DNA of 64,000 nt from Nyssa sinensis. Lineage: Eukaryota; Streptophyta; Magnoliopsida; Cornales; Nyssaceae. A program made the translations under genes and the position numbers. Location of the stretch: contig CM018031.1 in assembly GCA_008638375.1 (NCBI GenBank), forward strand, positions 18,801,415 to 18,865,414. The letters run 5' to 3'. A model generated the notes under the pieces. That model did no database searches, was not told the origin of the DNA, and worked only from the letters and a program-made list of their open reading frames with translations. Shown here one piece after another: positions 12,742-24,621 of this stretch. The first letter of the stretch is position 1. Each line of letters starts with the position of its first letter.

Positions 12742-13670
12742 AAGTCAAACACATTACTTATTATAAATATAAAAATTAATGCATGAGTCACTATTGGATG
12801 AAACATGAATCCTAGTACCTCTAACTTCTCACTAAAAGGTAAGCTGGTCTTATCTCATTCAAGAATGCACAATCTAATAGCTGCTCAAATGCTCTATTCC
12901 ATTTTCAAAGATAATTTCAACAGTATCTCCCCATGATTCTCAAGTACACAAAATAAACGTTATCACGCGTAGATGTGTACCTAGAGAACAACAGAAGACT
13001 CTGTTGAAATTTTCTTTGATCAAAATCAAACATGCGCTACTGTTTGCAATCTTGATTTATGTATTCCCAAATTGTCCAACTCTATACAATTCAAGAATCA
13101 GTTTTATATACACGAGCCCAATCACGAATGAACTAAGCGAAAGTCTTGAATGGGGCCAAGGTTACATGAATGCAATTACACATTGAGTTGCATAATCTTT
13201 TAGTTACAAGTTAAATTTTTTTATGTAACCACTAAATTCAATATATTTGATTTTCAAAAAATTGAAGATTGATTGATACGAGCTTACTTTAAGGTGTGAT
13301 TCCTAAAGAATTTTAGGCTGGATTCCTAAATTATTTTCTTCTTCTTTTGCATTTCTTATATTCTTCTTCTATTTGTTTATTACTCTCGAGTTACAATTCA
13401 CAATCATTGAACATGGTATCCGGATTATTGGTACATTGTGCAAATGTTTAGCAGAAACCACAATGTGAAAATTTTAGGCCAACATTTATTTTAAGAAAAT
13501 ATGTACATATGGAACAACTAATTTTACAAAAAAAAAAATGTAAATATAAATAAAACTTCATGAAATAAATCTATGTTATTCTTGACGTCCTAAACTCAAA
13601 TCCTACAAAAGGAACTCTTAGAATAAAAAAGGATAAACCCAAAAAAAGTTTAAAATAAATAAAAATTGAC
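12742..13670. other. non-coding, 5' side of the CACTA transposase relic
   Basis: No credible gene. The interval lies upstream of the TNP2-like relic on its reading strand and is probably the former leader and first intron of the transposon. Short frames at 13004-13186 have no family resemblance. Confidence 0.4.
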
Positions 13671-13674
13671 TTAA

Positions 13675-13950
13675 TACTTGATATAAAGAGAGAGAGAGAG
13701 AGAGTGATTGGGAGTCACGGTTCATCAGTGTCTCCCACGAGATAGAGAGATTGAGAGAGAGAGAGGGAGGGGGGGATCGATGGTGGCGAATCTTGAGAGA
13801 AAATGAGAAAGAGTGGGATGGTTGTGGTTGTGAGAGTGCATTGTGTCATCAATGTGTGTGTGTGTGCGAGAGAGAGAGAGAAAGAACAGTGGTTGCAGGT
13901 GAGAGAGGAAAGAGAGAGAAATAGAGAAAGAAATGAGAAAGGGTCGCGTC
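13675..13950. repeat. GA-rich low-complexity tract
   Basis: Several (GA)n runs, a G-run near 13767 and a short (TG)n run near 13854-13865 give an almost pure purine plus strand. The minus-strand frame over it is an artefact of composition. Confidence 0.85.
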
Positions 13951-13974
13951 TATAATTGGGGATATACAGACTTA

Positions 13975-14275
13975 TCGGCAACGTATACTGAGCATCATTA
14001 ATAAGGCTGCCCGTGCGTCACTAATAAATTAAACCAATGCCATTCTGTCCATTTTTAAAAAAATAATTATCAATTGGCAACACACATACGAGCTTCGCTA
14101 AAAGTCTAATATTATTTGCGATACTCGTATGACTCGCTAAAAGCACCAAATAGTCGCCAAAAAAAATTCACATGTGGCAAAACTATTTTTTTTAGAGTTA
14201 TTAGCAATGTCCACTCTACTTTGTATTAGAGATGCTTTTACGTCCGTTGCTAATAACCCTATCTGTTGTACTATG
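13975..14275. repeat. CACTA subterminal repeat zone (right)
   Basis: Repeated phrases such as 'gcgtcactaataa', 'gagcttcgctaaaag', 'tatgactcgctaaaag' and 'ttattagcaatg' are typical of the binding-site clusters at CACTA ends. They mirror the motifs at 5550-5680. The outer terminus is degenerate. Confidence 0.55.
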
Positions 14276-14820
14276 TGGCTGGTGCAGAGGGAGTATAATT
14301 GCAAGATCCAAGCTCAAGGAGTGGTGGTTTATCGACTCTAATACATGTGTTCTTTGTGGAGAACAAAGTGAGAAGACTTTGGCTCACCTCTTTTTTAGCC
14401 GCAAATTCTCGAATTCAGTTTGGAAGGAAATTCTCTCCCTCTATTTGATCAGTCGCAACCCAACAGAATTGGATGATGAACTTTAGTGAGTTCTAAATCA
14501 TCTTTAGGGAAATTCGTTCTCCACCACTGTTACAAAGCTTTCCCTATCCTCTACAATCTATAACATCTGGTCAGAAAGGAACTTTAGAGCTATAAGAGGA
14601 AAGAAGCGATCAATTGCTCTTATTGTCCGAGATATTGTCAGCGCGGTCAAAGCCATTGTTGCCAGTTGGAGATGAGTGATCAGTACATTTTCAAATTGGG
14701 AACTCTGTATGAGTTTTGGGTTTCTTAGAAAATCTTCTGTCTCGCTGTTTGATTTTGCTTTATATAGCTTTTGTTTGATACAGCAAGCGTTGTACATTTT
14801 TTAGTTTTAATACATTACAC
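14276..14820 (+). pseudogene. LINE (L1-type) 3' fragment, RT zinc-binding region
   Basis: The plus strand encodes GSIIARSKLKEWWFIDSNTC, then VLCGEQSEKTLAHLFFS..FSNSVW, a zf-RVT type C-x2-C...H...(C) block found downstream of plant L1 reverse transcriptases. It continues past a TAG at 14485 through NIWSERNFRAIRG to an end near 14672. The expected final ligand cysteine reads as arginine or serine. The 3' region ends near 14820 after TA-rich sequence. It is 5'-truncated, as is usual for LINEs, and abuts the right end of the CACTA element, so the order of insertion is unclear. Confidence 0.6.
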
Positions 14821-15066
14821 TTGCTTACCTAAAAAATATATGCCCTTTATGAATAAGCGATAAGATGATCTATTTACTTGAAGGATAACCCTCTGAGGGA
14901 AACCAAAATACAATCTTCATGTGGAAACTAAATTAAAGGAATGCCCTTAGAGATACTGTTTTATTGGGGGGGCAGATACAAGCAAACCACAAGCGGTTCT
15001 TATTCAAGAAATTATAAAATTAACCTTTCTACCTACAATACTTTTCCTTTTTGTCTCTGAAGTACT
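14821..15066. other. 3' flank of the glucanase gene
   Basis: No gene. This is the downstream side of the minus-strand glucanase and presumably holds its 3' UTR. The sequence alone does not show which of several AT-rich motifs serves for polyadenylation. Confidence 0.4.
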
Positions 15067-18000
15067 TTAATTGAAAGTGACTTGGTACTTGGGCTGCTTA
15101 TTAGGGTAGAACAAGCCAAAATGTTTCTCAGTCTCCGCATTAGGCTTCAGATTCTCATCAAACATGGCAAACAGGTAAGTTTCTATGGCATTTCCAGGCT
15201 TCTTTGGAGTCCCTCCCTTCACATGATTAATCAAATTCCGATAGTAAGTGCTTGCATTGTCCATGGTTGCTGCATTACCTCCCTCAGATGGCCACCCACT
15301 CTCTGATACAACAATCTCCAAACCTTGTCCACCTACCTTCTCAACAGCAGAGTACATTGCATCCAACATGGCATCAAAAAGGTTCGAGTATTGATATGAG
15401 TTGTCTTCTACCACAACTCCTGGTGCAGTAAATAAGGCATAGGGAAGCTGAATGTTTACCGGGTCACCAATATAGCCAAAGTATGGGTATATGTTGGCAA
15501 GTAATGGGGACCTGTTGTTCACTAGGAAGCCAATAATGGGTTCCATGAATGACCTCGCATTGTCTTTGAAGTTGCCTTGTGATGGAGGGTATGAATCACT
15601 TACGAGTGCTGAATATGTTGCTGTTGATACCTTGATTTGGTCTTGTAAGCCTGCTGCCGCAATTGCCTTGTAAATGTTTTGCATGGCGGGAAGAACAAAT
15701 GGAACAAATTGAGCAGTTCCACTATTGGGATCTACTTCATTTCCAACAGAAATGTATCTAAATTTGACATCTGGAAAGTAGTTTCTAACATTATTCTGGA
15801 CCCACTGAGTTGCAGCGGATGCATCAGATGCAAGGGTTTGAAGATCTGAGTTAGGGACATCAAGGATGAGTTCTATGTTGGATCCTCTAAGAGCTTGGAG
15901 AGTTGCTTGATTTAGATCATAAATCCGCATCCTCCCAATGCCATTGGCTCTGTAGAGGTCTACAACTTCTTGCTCCGATGGTAAATTGTCTCCAAGTCGG
16001 CCATTGCACACGCCTACAGATTGTGCACCTACATTTAATTGAGCCAATATAAATTTGATGCTTTTAAGAGTAAATAGGAGAAAATTAAAATATTTAAGCC
16101 CTCTTAGTTTTATCATAATTTTAAGTTTAAAATTAATGGGATTATCTACAAGTACAGATATAAACTTATCGAACATATCTCATTGGGAAATTCCATCATG
16201 TATATAGCATTTTTTTTCTAAGTTTTATGTTTAATAATGTTGTGTTTTTATGAAGAATATTAGGCATCCCAGCTGCAATAGTTAGAGAGTTAAGAGGGGA
16301 TATAAGTAATAAATTTATTATCTCATGAATACCAGCTGCCTGAGGCATGCATCCATAATAGATATGGGTAGATGACCTTAAAATGAGCAAATGATAGTTC
16401 TCTCTTTAATTGCAAACTGCAAAATATTGAGTGATGAAGGGCGGGTTTTCAGACTTCAATTTTTGCTTTCAGGGGTGCAAGTCCAACCTTTCTTTATGGA
16501 ATGTATGGCATCTTCTGCATGTGTGCACACACACACACACAAACAAGCGTGCGTGCACAGAGAGAGAGAGAGAGAGAGAGAGATCTGTAATATTTGTGTA
16601 GGCAACAACAGCCAAAGTAGCAGCAGTATAGCATGCATAAAAGGTTTGTTAAATCATAAAATTAGCAGTTAAAAAGAGGAAACGAATAAGATGATCACTA
16701 AGCTTTCGAACAAGGGTAGCGAATTTTTTGTTAGATGTTCATTCATAAATTAAAAAAAAATAAAAGTATATCCTTTAATATTTCTTGATGATATTTTTTT
16801 ATAAGTAACTAATTTTGTGATATAAAGAAATTTATAAATTAGACAAAATTCTAATAAAAATAAAATACTTCACAAATTTTAAACTATACAAAAAAAAAAT
16901 TCAAGAAGTTAATAAAAGTTTCATTAAAATATCAAATTGAAATTAAAATAAGAGTAAAATGTTCAAAAAAAATTAGGCTAGAAGAGGAAGAGGGGGAGGG
17001 GGAGGGGAGGGGGGGGGAACATAAATTAAAAAATATATTTTAAAAAACATAAAAAATTCAAATTAAAAACTGTAGTCAAGCAATTAGCTATATATATAGG
17101 AGGAAAGAAGAGAGGTTTATCATGAAGCCACTTAGTCAGACATATAAAAGAAAATATGTACAAGTATATATGAAATACGCACAAGGTAAGAACTAACAAG
17201 CCCCTCATATATAGCAAAAAGCATTATTATTATTGTTATTGTTAATTTTTAAAAGTCTAACTAATTGTTAGAGTAGATAATATTAATGACTTGGACTTTG
17301 CTATGAGCAGACAATGTCACTAACCTGGGGGGTGCTTCAACAAGAGAAAGCATTTTTATGCATTGTATTACATGTAGGCCTGGCAAAATGGGCGGGTTGG
17401 GCGGGTTTGGACGGGTTGTAAACGGGTCGGGTCATAAACGGGTTGAACCCATTTTTGACTCGAATTGAGCGGGTCGAATACGGGTCGGGTCATAAACGGG
17501 TCGGGTCGGGTCGGGTCAACCTGGATTTGACCCGCTGCTCAACTTTTTTTTAGAAATCAAACACTACCTAAGATTGTCACATCTCAATTAAATAATATAA
17601 CTAATAAAATTCATCACTTTTTTCTGTTAAAATTTTTGTGAATACATATTAAATTTTTTTTTATTTCTCTATTAGTAAATCTAATGAAGCGATATAATAC
17701 TGACTTCTTCTCAGAATTCTTTGATCTTTAAAATCAATTGAAGCTATGGAACTAATCTCTCATGTAGAAGGTTTCTATGGTAAGAAGAGGTTCATTTTGC
17801 CCCTTTTGAGTGTCCTTGTGAAAATCCCTTCGTTGGAGCTCTCATTTTAATGTCCAAAAAGCATATTATACTGGACAATTTTAAAGTACAAAACTATAAG
17901 GATCCTGAGTATCTAACACTAGTTTTGTCAAAACATTAGATCATTTTCTGCTCCTTTCTCTATCTATTTTCCTGGATGGATGAACTGGAACAATAGTATC

Positions 18001-18749
18001 CTTTGTCCCACTGGACTTTCGTATTCACAATATTATTATTTAGAAAAGTTTCCATATTCACAATGTCATGCAAGCTGAGATTGTCAGGGTGAATCATAAG
18101 ATTTTGCTAGCATTTGCTGCTTATTTTCATTATATGATTAGTTTTGTTTAAAGAATTACATTCGGTAGACAAGCGAGAAGTCATTAGCAAAAAATTATAT
18201 CTATATATATATATATGAACAATATTTAATGAGAGGGATTTCCTCTTAGCCAGATATGTGTTCTAATCATAAACTTGTCACATATACAATGTTTTGTTTA
18301 TATATATGGTGATATTGAATTACATTCTCTAAATATTAATTTTGTTTTATAATCTATTGTATATGTTTTAGTATTTTATTCTTTTTCAAATAGAGATATA
18401 TATATATATATATATTCTTATATATATTTATATATATATATATATATATCTCTATATATATATATTTTTATACTATTTTATTATTATTTATTCTCAACCC
18501 GTCAAACACCCATATTCAACCCGTATTAACCCGCTAAATTGACGGATTCCTTATTACTCAACCCGTTTATGACCCGCTAACTAAATGGGCGGGTTAGGGC
18601 GGGTTGACGGATTTGGAACCGTTTTGCCAGGCCTAATTACATGTATCATGTATGCATGTGAATATATACAGGTATAAGATATAAAGAGAGACAACTGTTA
18701 TACCTATGGCAGGCAGCAATAGCCCAAGAAGTAGCAATATAGAAACCAT
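15067..18749 (-). CDS. beta-1,3-glucanase, GH17 (PR-2 type), two exons
   Basis: Secreted endo-1,3-beta-glucanase that cleaves callose and fungal wall beta-1,3-glucan. Exon 1 is 18704-18749, with ATG at 18749 and donor G|GTATAA. Exon 2 is 15067-16028, with acceptor ATGTAG|GT. Together they give 1008 nt, or 335 residues plus stop. Residues 1-17 form a hydrophobic signal peptide ([17 protein letters not shown]) and the mature start [11 protein letters not shown] is typical. Glu113 in VGNEVD is the expected acid/base and Glu258 in [11 protein letters not shown] the nucleophile. The C-terminal block [20 protein letters not shown] is intact. There is no C-terminal CBM43 or long vacuolar tail, so an apoplastic location is inferred. 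The single intron, in phase 1 near the signal-peptide end, is the usual position in this family. It is enlarged to 2675 bp by a hAT insertion. No stops or frameshifts are seen, so the gene appears functional. Confidence 0.93.
16983..17019 (+). other. G-run, candidate G-quadruplex
   Basis: Four or more runs of four to nine guanines separated by single adenines lie on the plus strand. The host gene is transcribed from the other strand, so its pre-mRNA carries the C-rich complement and the G-rich strand is the DNA template. Confidence 0.6.
17375..18635. mobile_element. non-autonomous hAT element, TSD ATTACATG
   Basis: The ends are TAGGCCTGGCAAAA on the left and its inverse TTTTGCCAGGCCTA on the right. 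Exact 8-bp duplications ATTACATG lie at 17367-17374 and 18636-18643. The subterminal zones are rich in 'gggcgggtt' and 'cgggtcgggtc' repeats on the left and the inverse on the right, as in many plant Ac/Tag1-like hAT derivatives. The 1261-bp body is AT-rich, with (AT)n near 18397-18470, and encodes no transposase. It would need a transposase from elsewhere to move. The perfect duplication suggests a fairly recent insertion. Confidence 0.93.
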
Positions 18750-18856
18750 AGTACGGGGTGGGGTGTTAATTGCTAATTGAAAACAGCAAATTAAGAAGAG
18801 GAAAGGCTTTCTTCTTCTTTTCTTGTGGGGTGATATAGCAACATTACAATCCACCC

Positions 18857-18864
18857 TTTATATA
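18857..18864 (-). promoter_or_regulatory. TATA box of the glucanase gene
   Basis: TATATAAA on the minus strand lies 108 bp upstream of the ATG. This places transcription start near 18825-18830 and gives a 5' UTR of about 80 nt. The position also explains why the open GTG-led frame extending up to 18854 is not used: it starts upstream of the predicted transcript. Confidence 0.65.
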
Positions 18865-18869
18865 GAGGC

Positions 18870-19377
18870 TAGTGCCTCAGAAATAATAGGTTTTGAGGAC
18901 CCATACCATTGCCCATTCAAATGTTGGAAATGTGAAATGGTGACTAGCATTTGCATTGAAAAATCTGTTAGACTAAGGCGGCTTAATTACTCTTTGAAAA
19001 CAAATTGTTGAAGTTTTACCTGTCTATTTTAGTTTCATCATTCTCAATTCGTCATAATTGGAGACATATTTTAGAAAATATTATATTTTATAAATTTATA
19101 TTTAAATTTTGTATTCCAAATAATATGGGAGTCTTTGTCTTCATCTGTCTGACCATTAAATTTCAAAGTCTTGCAATTGGAGCATAACTCATTTAAGTCG
19201 CGCCAAACCTGGACCTGGACTAGAGCCAATAGCACAGAACCAGAATGTGTGGTTGTTCTCTCTGGGTCAACTGACATAACTCACACGCTTCTCAACGTGT
19301 CAATTGGGTAACGGCCAGTTGTGTTTTTCCATTTCCTAAAGGACATTAATAACCTTTTTACATTGGACAGCGATATA

Positions 19378-19415
<38 letters not shown>

Positions 19416-19760
19416 TTTTATTTTCCAACAACTTATCTATATGGTTGGGTTTGATTAAAAATAATAATTTGACATTGTATATTTGTTAATTTATTACTGA
19501 TTTATAAAGGTTTATAGAAAAATAAATAAATATATATATATATATTGCAAAAGAAAACAGTATTTTGCTATTTAATTATTATAAAAATTAAATAGGTAAA
19601 AATATATAAATTCCAAAATCGAAGAAAAGTAACGGAGATATTAAAAATTTTCTTGTGAAAAGTTGGATGTCGGCACCATAAATATTAATGAAGCATTGAA
19701 ACCTAAGCATTTAGTCCTTGTAGAAATAAAAATAAATAAATTTCTTCCACCTTTATAGAT
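18870..19760. other. glucanase upstream region, non-coding
   Basis: No gene is visible. It includes a pure (TA)n run at about 19384-19412 and AT-rich sequence. Any promoter elements beyond the TATA box cannot be assigned by eye. Confidence 0.5.
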
Positions 19761-19761
19761 A

Positions 19762-20015
19762 TGGGTACAATAAATTAATTGGAGCTAGCTCCGTTAGCCA
19801 TACATGCATCCTCTAAAGTCATGGGTTCAAGTCTCACTCTTCATTAGAAAGATGTGAATATTTATTTTCATCCAGTTATGAGTTGAGTTGGATTATTTGT
19901 CCAAGATCCATATTAAAAAACTCTTGGAGTTAGGTTATATAGTTTTGTAAGTTGATTGAATTGATTGTAATTGAGTTGATTATAACACTCTATCGCTTCT
20001 ATAAAGAAAAAAAGA
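19762..20015 (+). mobile_element. SINE-like element (tRNA-related head)
   Basis: The segment 'ctagctccgttagccatac' followed about 25 bases later by 'gggttcaagtctc' resembles RNA polymerase III box A and box B of tRNA-derived plant SINEs. The element ends in an A-rich tail near 20013. It is flanked by TATAGATA at 19754-19761 and 20016-20023, a plausible target duplication. Length is about 254 bp. AT-rich flanks make chance repeats possible, so confidence is moderate. Confidence 0.45.
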
Positions 20016-20023
20016 TATAGATA

Positions 20024-20755
20024 CAGTCAATTCTTTTATAATTAATAGACATTAAAGATTAAAAATTTATTAATTATTAGAATTATTAATTACTAAGTTT
20101 TCTCATATTTTCATGAACCAATAAGTGTTTCTTACATTTAATAGTTTTCGTTACAAAAATAAGACATTTTATATAACTTTTCAACGATATTTTTGATTTT
20201 TTATTAAAAAAAATATATAATAGCCAACTTAAGGCATAAAAAACACTTACACTTCATTTAGATTGTGATTCGGAAATAATTTTTTAAAATATATTCAAAA
20301 TTTTGTAATTAATTTTTTAAAAATTGTGAAAATATATTTGGATATGATAATCTAAATTTTATAAAATAAAAAAATATATATATTTTGAAATGAGTATTTG
20401 GCGTTTTGAAATTAAAAAACTGTTTTTGAAAATATAAACAATAATTTTGACTTTAGTTATGTTGAATTATATAATTAGCATGACATGTCATAAATGAAAT
20501 ATATATAAGTACATATATAATTATTTTATCTCCCTAAAAATTAATATTATGAAGAATTTTTCTGAAAAATATATTAATTATTTGGTAATAAAATTATTAA
20601 TTATCAATCAAGTTAGTTTCTTAAAAAATTATGAATTATTATACATTATCAACTTACTAAGTATTAATTATAAGACGTTGAATTGTAAATGACATTAACT
20701 TCGCATCATTTGCAAACATCCATAAATAGATACAAGTGATAAAGAAGAAAAATAG

Positions 20756-20798
<43 letters not shown>

Positions 20799-21120
20799 TA
20801 TTTAGATTATCGGGAGTGTTTTGTAATCAGCCTCTTTTGTATTTCTTTTTTAATAGTGAGATTCTTCTACTCTCTGCCCGTGAATGTGGACCTAAAGTTG
20901 AAGCACATAAATCTTTGTGCATTTGTGTTCATTCATTATCTTATTTTAAATCACGTTATCAACATGATCCTCTGATCAACTAAGAAAAAGTAAAATAAAG
21001 GTAAAAAAAATTTCTATTACTATAATAAATTATAAATTGATTTAAATTTGCAATAGTAGCATTAATATTGTAGTTACTATTCAAGGCTACTATTCTCCGA
21101 GATTTAAAAAAAATAGATAT
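20024..21120. other. non-coding AT-rich DNA with (GA)n
   Basis: No gene is visible. A pure (GA)n microsatellite spans about 20759-20795. The short plus-strand frame over it is compositional. Confidence 0.6.
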
Positions 21121-21321
21121 TCATATCTAATATTTTATCGATATAAAATCAGAATATCATATAGTAAAAGATCTTTTGACCCATTGAAAAATCTGAAAGA
21201 GCAATATAACCATCAGAAAATTATTATTCTCCCAAAAGCTCAGTATGATTTGTTGCACCTAAGGTTGCAAGATTTTAAAATAATCAGTGAATATAATTCT
21301 GCAATATTTAGAATTACTTCG

Positions 21322-24300
21322 TGTAATATCCTGACCCGGGATACGGCACGTGTACCGAGGTAAGTCGGTTAAATATTGTAACTTGAACGATAAGATACGT
21401 ATATCATGGTATTTCATAGAAATGAATGACTGGAAACTGTAAATGATGGAAGTGAATAACCAAGGCTGGGTAACACCCGAGCACCCCAGGACATTGCATC
21501 ATAATACGTGCATGCACGTATTCCCATGCATGCATACGTGTACGTAGGTGAGTAGCCTGATCAAAATGAATGTATGTATGTATAATTAAAAATAGATTTA
21601 TACGCCTACACATGAATGTATATACATGTATAAAATATGTATTTTATGGGTATATATATATGTATAATATAATGTATTATACATATATTTATGTATATAT
21701 GCATATATATATAAGAATTAAAAGGAAAAGAAAAGAAGGAAAGGAAAACTGCCAAGGGCAGTATATAGGTGCAATGTATGTGGGTGTGTGTGTGTGTGTC
21801 TCGGTTGGGTGAGGTGTGTGTGTGTGTGTGTGTGTGATGTGTATAATATAATATATATATATATATGTGCACATCACAAGTCTCCCAAGCCAATAAATGC
21901 AAAGTTGCATTTGGTAGAGGGAATACCAGAACCTAAGTCAAGAAAATGGGCCATAGAATGGGGAGTAACCGAGAGACAGAGAAAAGTGGGAAGTGACAAG
22001 GGCGGTGGAAGTGATGAGGGTTCTCTGTATGTGTATATAGGGAACGTACATAGAGACAAAAAAGAGAGAATCATTTCGGGAAGAACTAAGCCAAGAAAGA
22101 AGGAGAAGAGGAGGAGACCACAAGAGAAATACAAAAAATTTAGATGAGTCATCACCCACTGTTTTTATGATTTAAAGTATGATAGTTTGATTTAAAGCTA
22201 GGGTCTTGATAAGCATGAGTTAAGCTTTTAAATGCAAAAAGAATGATAGAAAAAAATGCTAAAATGACTGAGAAAATGGGAGTTGCAGGTCTCGGTTGCA
22301 CCATGATTTTATGCTTAAAAGCTTGGTTTAAGTTTATGAAAATAAACCCTAATAGTGCAGAAAACGTTTAGGATGGAATTTGAGTGAAAATCGTGACCCA
22401 AAAGTCACGAAATTTGAAATGAAGCTCTGACCGAAAAATCGGCCGGAGATATTTAAACCCATATTCGTGAAGATCAAGACGGTCTTGATCAAAACGGAGG
22501 ATGGATTCATGATCCCCATGTGGTGGGGAGTGAAACAGCATTCAAAACGGGGGGAATCCATCGGGAACCGGTGACAGTCGCCGGAGAAGACGACTGTGTA
22601 CAACCAGAACCCTACCGGAGTACTGGGGAAGACAACCGTGAAATCGTAAGGCAACCGAGTTAAATTTAAATCGGATCCGGGTTCGGATCGGGTCGGGACC
22701 CGACCGGAAATGAAATGGGAAAATTAAACTGTGTCGTTTTATATATTGGATTTTAAATAAATTGGGTCGTTTGGTTACAGGGATAGGAAATGTGAAAATC
22801 TGAGTTGGGCTTATCCAAACCATGGATAGGGTAAGAACCAGGATATTGGAATCCGGTTCTTTGAAATGGACTGAACCGTTTGGTTCAGTGAAGGGGCAGA
22901 CCGGTTTAGGGTTTTTGGTTCTGAACCAACTGGTTCAGACCGCAGCTTTTGGAAATTATAAACCGGCCCCAAATGTTTTAAGAAATGTCACTGTGGCCCA
23001 AACAGAAAAATTAATAAAATATTAATTTTTACAAAAATGCCCCTATTTCAAATATAGGTCAAACGAAGTCCAAACGATGCAAATGAATAGTCAATTTTTA
23101 TTATCTCGGACATTATAAGATCAATTGTGGGGTCTATTTCACGATACGGGACTCCAAAAAATAAAATACACATAAAAGTGTAAAATGACCATTTTGCCCT
23201 TTTGGTACAAATGTTCAAATGGAATTCCGCGAAAGCCTAAACCGACTTTATTCGGCATTCCGGACTCAATGGTAAAGTCTAAATTAGTGTGTGAGATACT
23301 TATGATAGAAAGGCATAAAATTTGATAAATAACATTTATTCTGAAACGTAATTACTGATATATAGGGAACTCGAAAGGCAAGGGTACACTCACGGATTTC
23401 TGATATAGAATCAAGATAGAGGTAAGTGGATCACTCTCTCTTACATGTGGTGTTTCCACAAGCGAAGTTTATTCTTTTACTGCCAAACTCGTACACTTGA
23501 ATGTATTGATATCCTTGTGTTCCATAATTCGATATTTTCTATCTTGTGGACATTTGATTGACTGATGTATCATTGTTATCATGTTTCACTGTGCCTTGTA
23601 AGGCCTACTGTTGTATCCTTATTGAATGAATGATATTCCATTTTTATATCCTATGGAATTACTTATGATCATGATATGTTTATGAACACGGGAGTTGTGC
23701 TCAGTCACAACACCCATCTGATGCTATCTGATTGACTGGGACCTACGGGTCAAGTCCGTGAATGGACAAATGGCAATTCACTAAAATCCACTGGGGGGTA
23801 TGCCGGGCCCCAAAATATTGAGGGTCTACCGAACCCTGACACAGAATAACAGCATCTCTTATGACTGATAGAACTTGATTGTTGAATGGCATTATCCCTT
23901 ATGATTCTTCGAGTCTCGAGGGACTTGTATTATTGATTTAATTGTGATCGGTTCATTGTGGCAGTACTTCATTGTTGTTATATTATCATTGGAATTCTTG
24001 ATATTGATATTACACCCAATACTTCTGATTGTGTATTGTGATTACTGTTCATTGGCCCTCGTGGCAATTGTTTCCATTGGCCCTCGTGGCAATTGTTTCC
24101 ATTGGCCCTCGTAGCAATTGTTTTCATTGGCTATCGCAGCATCTTATTCTCATGATTGACTGTCATGTACTCATATGATTGATCATCGATACCAGTGTTA
24201 GAGATCTGCATTTACTTACTGAGCTTTGTAGCTCATTCCACCCCATTTACCCCCCATTTCAGGTGATGACGTTGCGAGACCCCAGTAGGAGTCTAAGAGC

Positions 24301-24621
24301 ATAGGGGGACATTTTGAAGTACTGTATCAGTCTATGTTAGTTCTCCCATGTATTCACCACCCTCGGGTGCTAGTTACGTTTAGTTCTCATTTTGTTTTAT
24401 GTAGAACTATGTCATGTATTTAATAGACTTCCGTTGTTTAAATTATTTAAAAGACTTCCAGTTGGATTACTGTAATTGATAAAGACTTCCGCTGTTCATT
24501 GTTTAAAATTTTTAGTACATTGCATATTAGTACTATGATACAGGAATGGAAAAAGTAGGGACGGCCTTCGGGTCGGCCCCGCGACACGAGATCCGCATAG
24601 GGTGGGTTTCGGGTTGTGACA
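21322..24621 (+). mobile_element. long solo LTR (family L), 3300 bp, TSD CTTCG
   Basis: It starts TGTAATATCCTGACCCGGG and ends GGGTTTCGGGTTGTGACA, with exact CTTCG at 21317-21321 and 24622-24626. It interrupts the gag frame of the copia relic, which resumes in matching homology right after the second duplication. No genes lie inside. Landmarks in order are: microsatellites, purine-rich leader, CCGG-rich part near 22570, 'gacccgaccgg', 'cattccggactcaatggtaaagtc' near 23260, 'ttactgagctttgtagctcat' near 24215. Very long LTRs with such ends suggest a Ty3/gypsy chromovirus of the Tekay/Del type, but no internal gene is present to prove it. Confidence 0.92.
24047..24140. repeat. short tandem repeat, ~24-bp unit, about 4 copies
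   Basis: The phrase 'cattggccctcgtggcaatt' recurs at about 24051, 24077, 24101 and, degenerate, 24125. It lies near the 3' end of the solo LTR. Confidence 0.8.

Larger units (their letters stand above)
5500..14275 (-). mobile_element. decayed CACTA (En/Spm) transposon
   Basis: Two sets of subterminal-type motifs (5550-5680 and 13975-14262) bracket relics of both CACTA genes, both on the minus strand: TNP2-like transposase at 11080-12741 and a Transposase_24-like second protein at about 8275-10930. That gene order matches plant En/Spm elements. A large satellite-like array (6071-8270) lies next to the left end and a younger solo LTR (8641-10386) splits the second gene. The right end may be the degenerate 'ctgttgtact' near 14273. 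Perfect CACTA ends and the 3-bp target duplication are not recognisable, so the limits are approximate. The element cannot be active. Confidence 0.65.
16029..18703 (-). other. intron of the glucanase gene
   Basis: The intron has GT-AG ends (donor GTATAA at 18703, acceptor TGTAG ending 16029). It contains a complete hAT-type element (17375-18635), a purine-rich G-run (16983-17019), and short AC and GA microsatellites near 16527-16582. Without the element and one 8-bp duplication it would be about 1.4 kb. Confidence 0.9.

Noticed and set aside
13715..13981. Minus-strand frame of 88 codons, rich in Ser and Leu
   Set aside because: It follows GA microsatellites in the CACTA end region and has no domain.
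16029..16176. Extension of glucanase exon 2 into the intron (start MFDKFIS)
   Set aside because: It reads through a good acceptor, and exon 1 with the signal peptide fits exactly in phase.
18750..18854. N-terminal extension of the glucanase up to 18854
   Set aside because: The first codon is GTG, a TAA lies two codons upstream, and the predicted transcript starts below it. The ATG at 18749 gives a proper signal peptide and splice.
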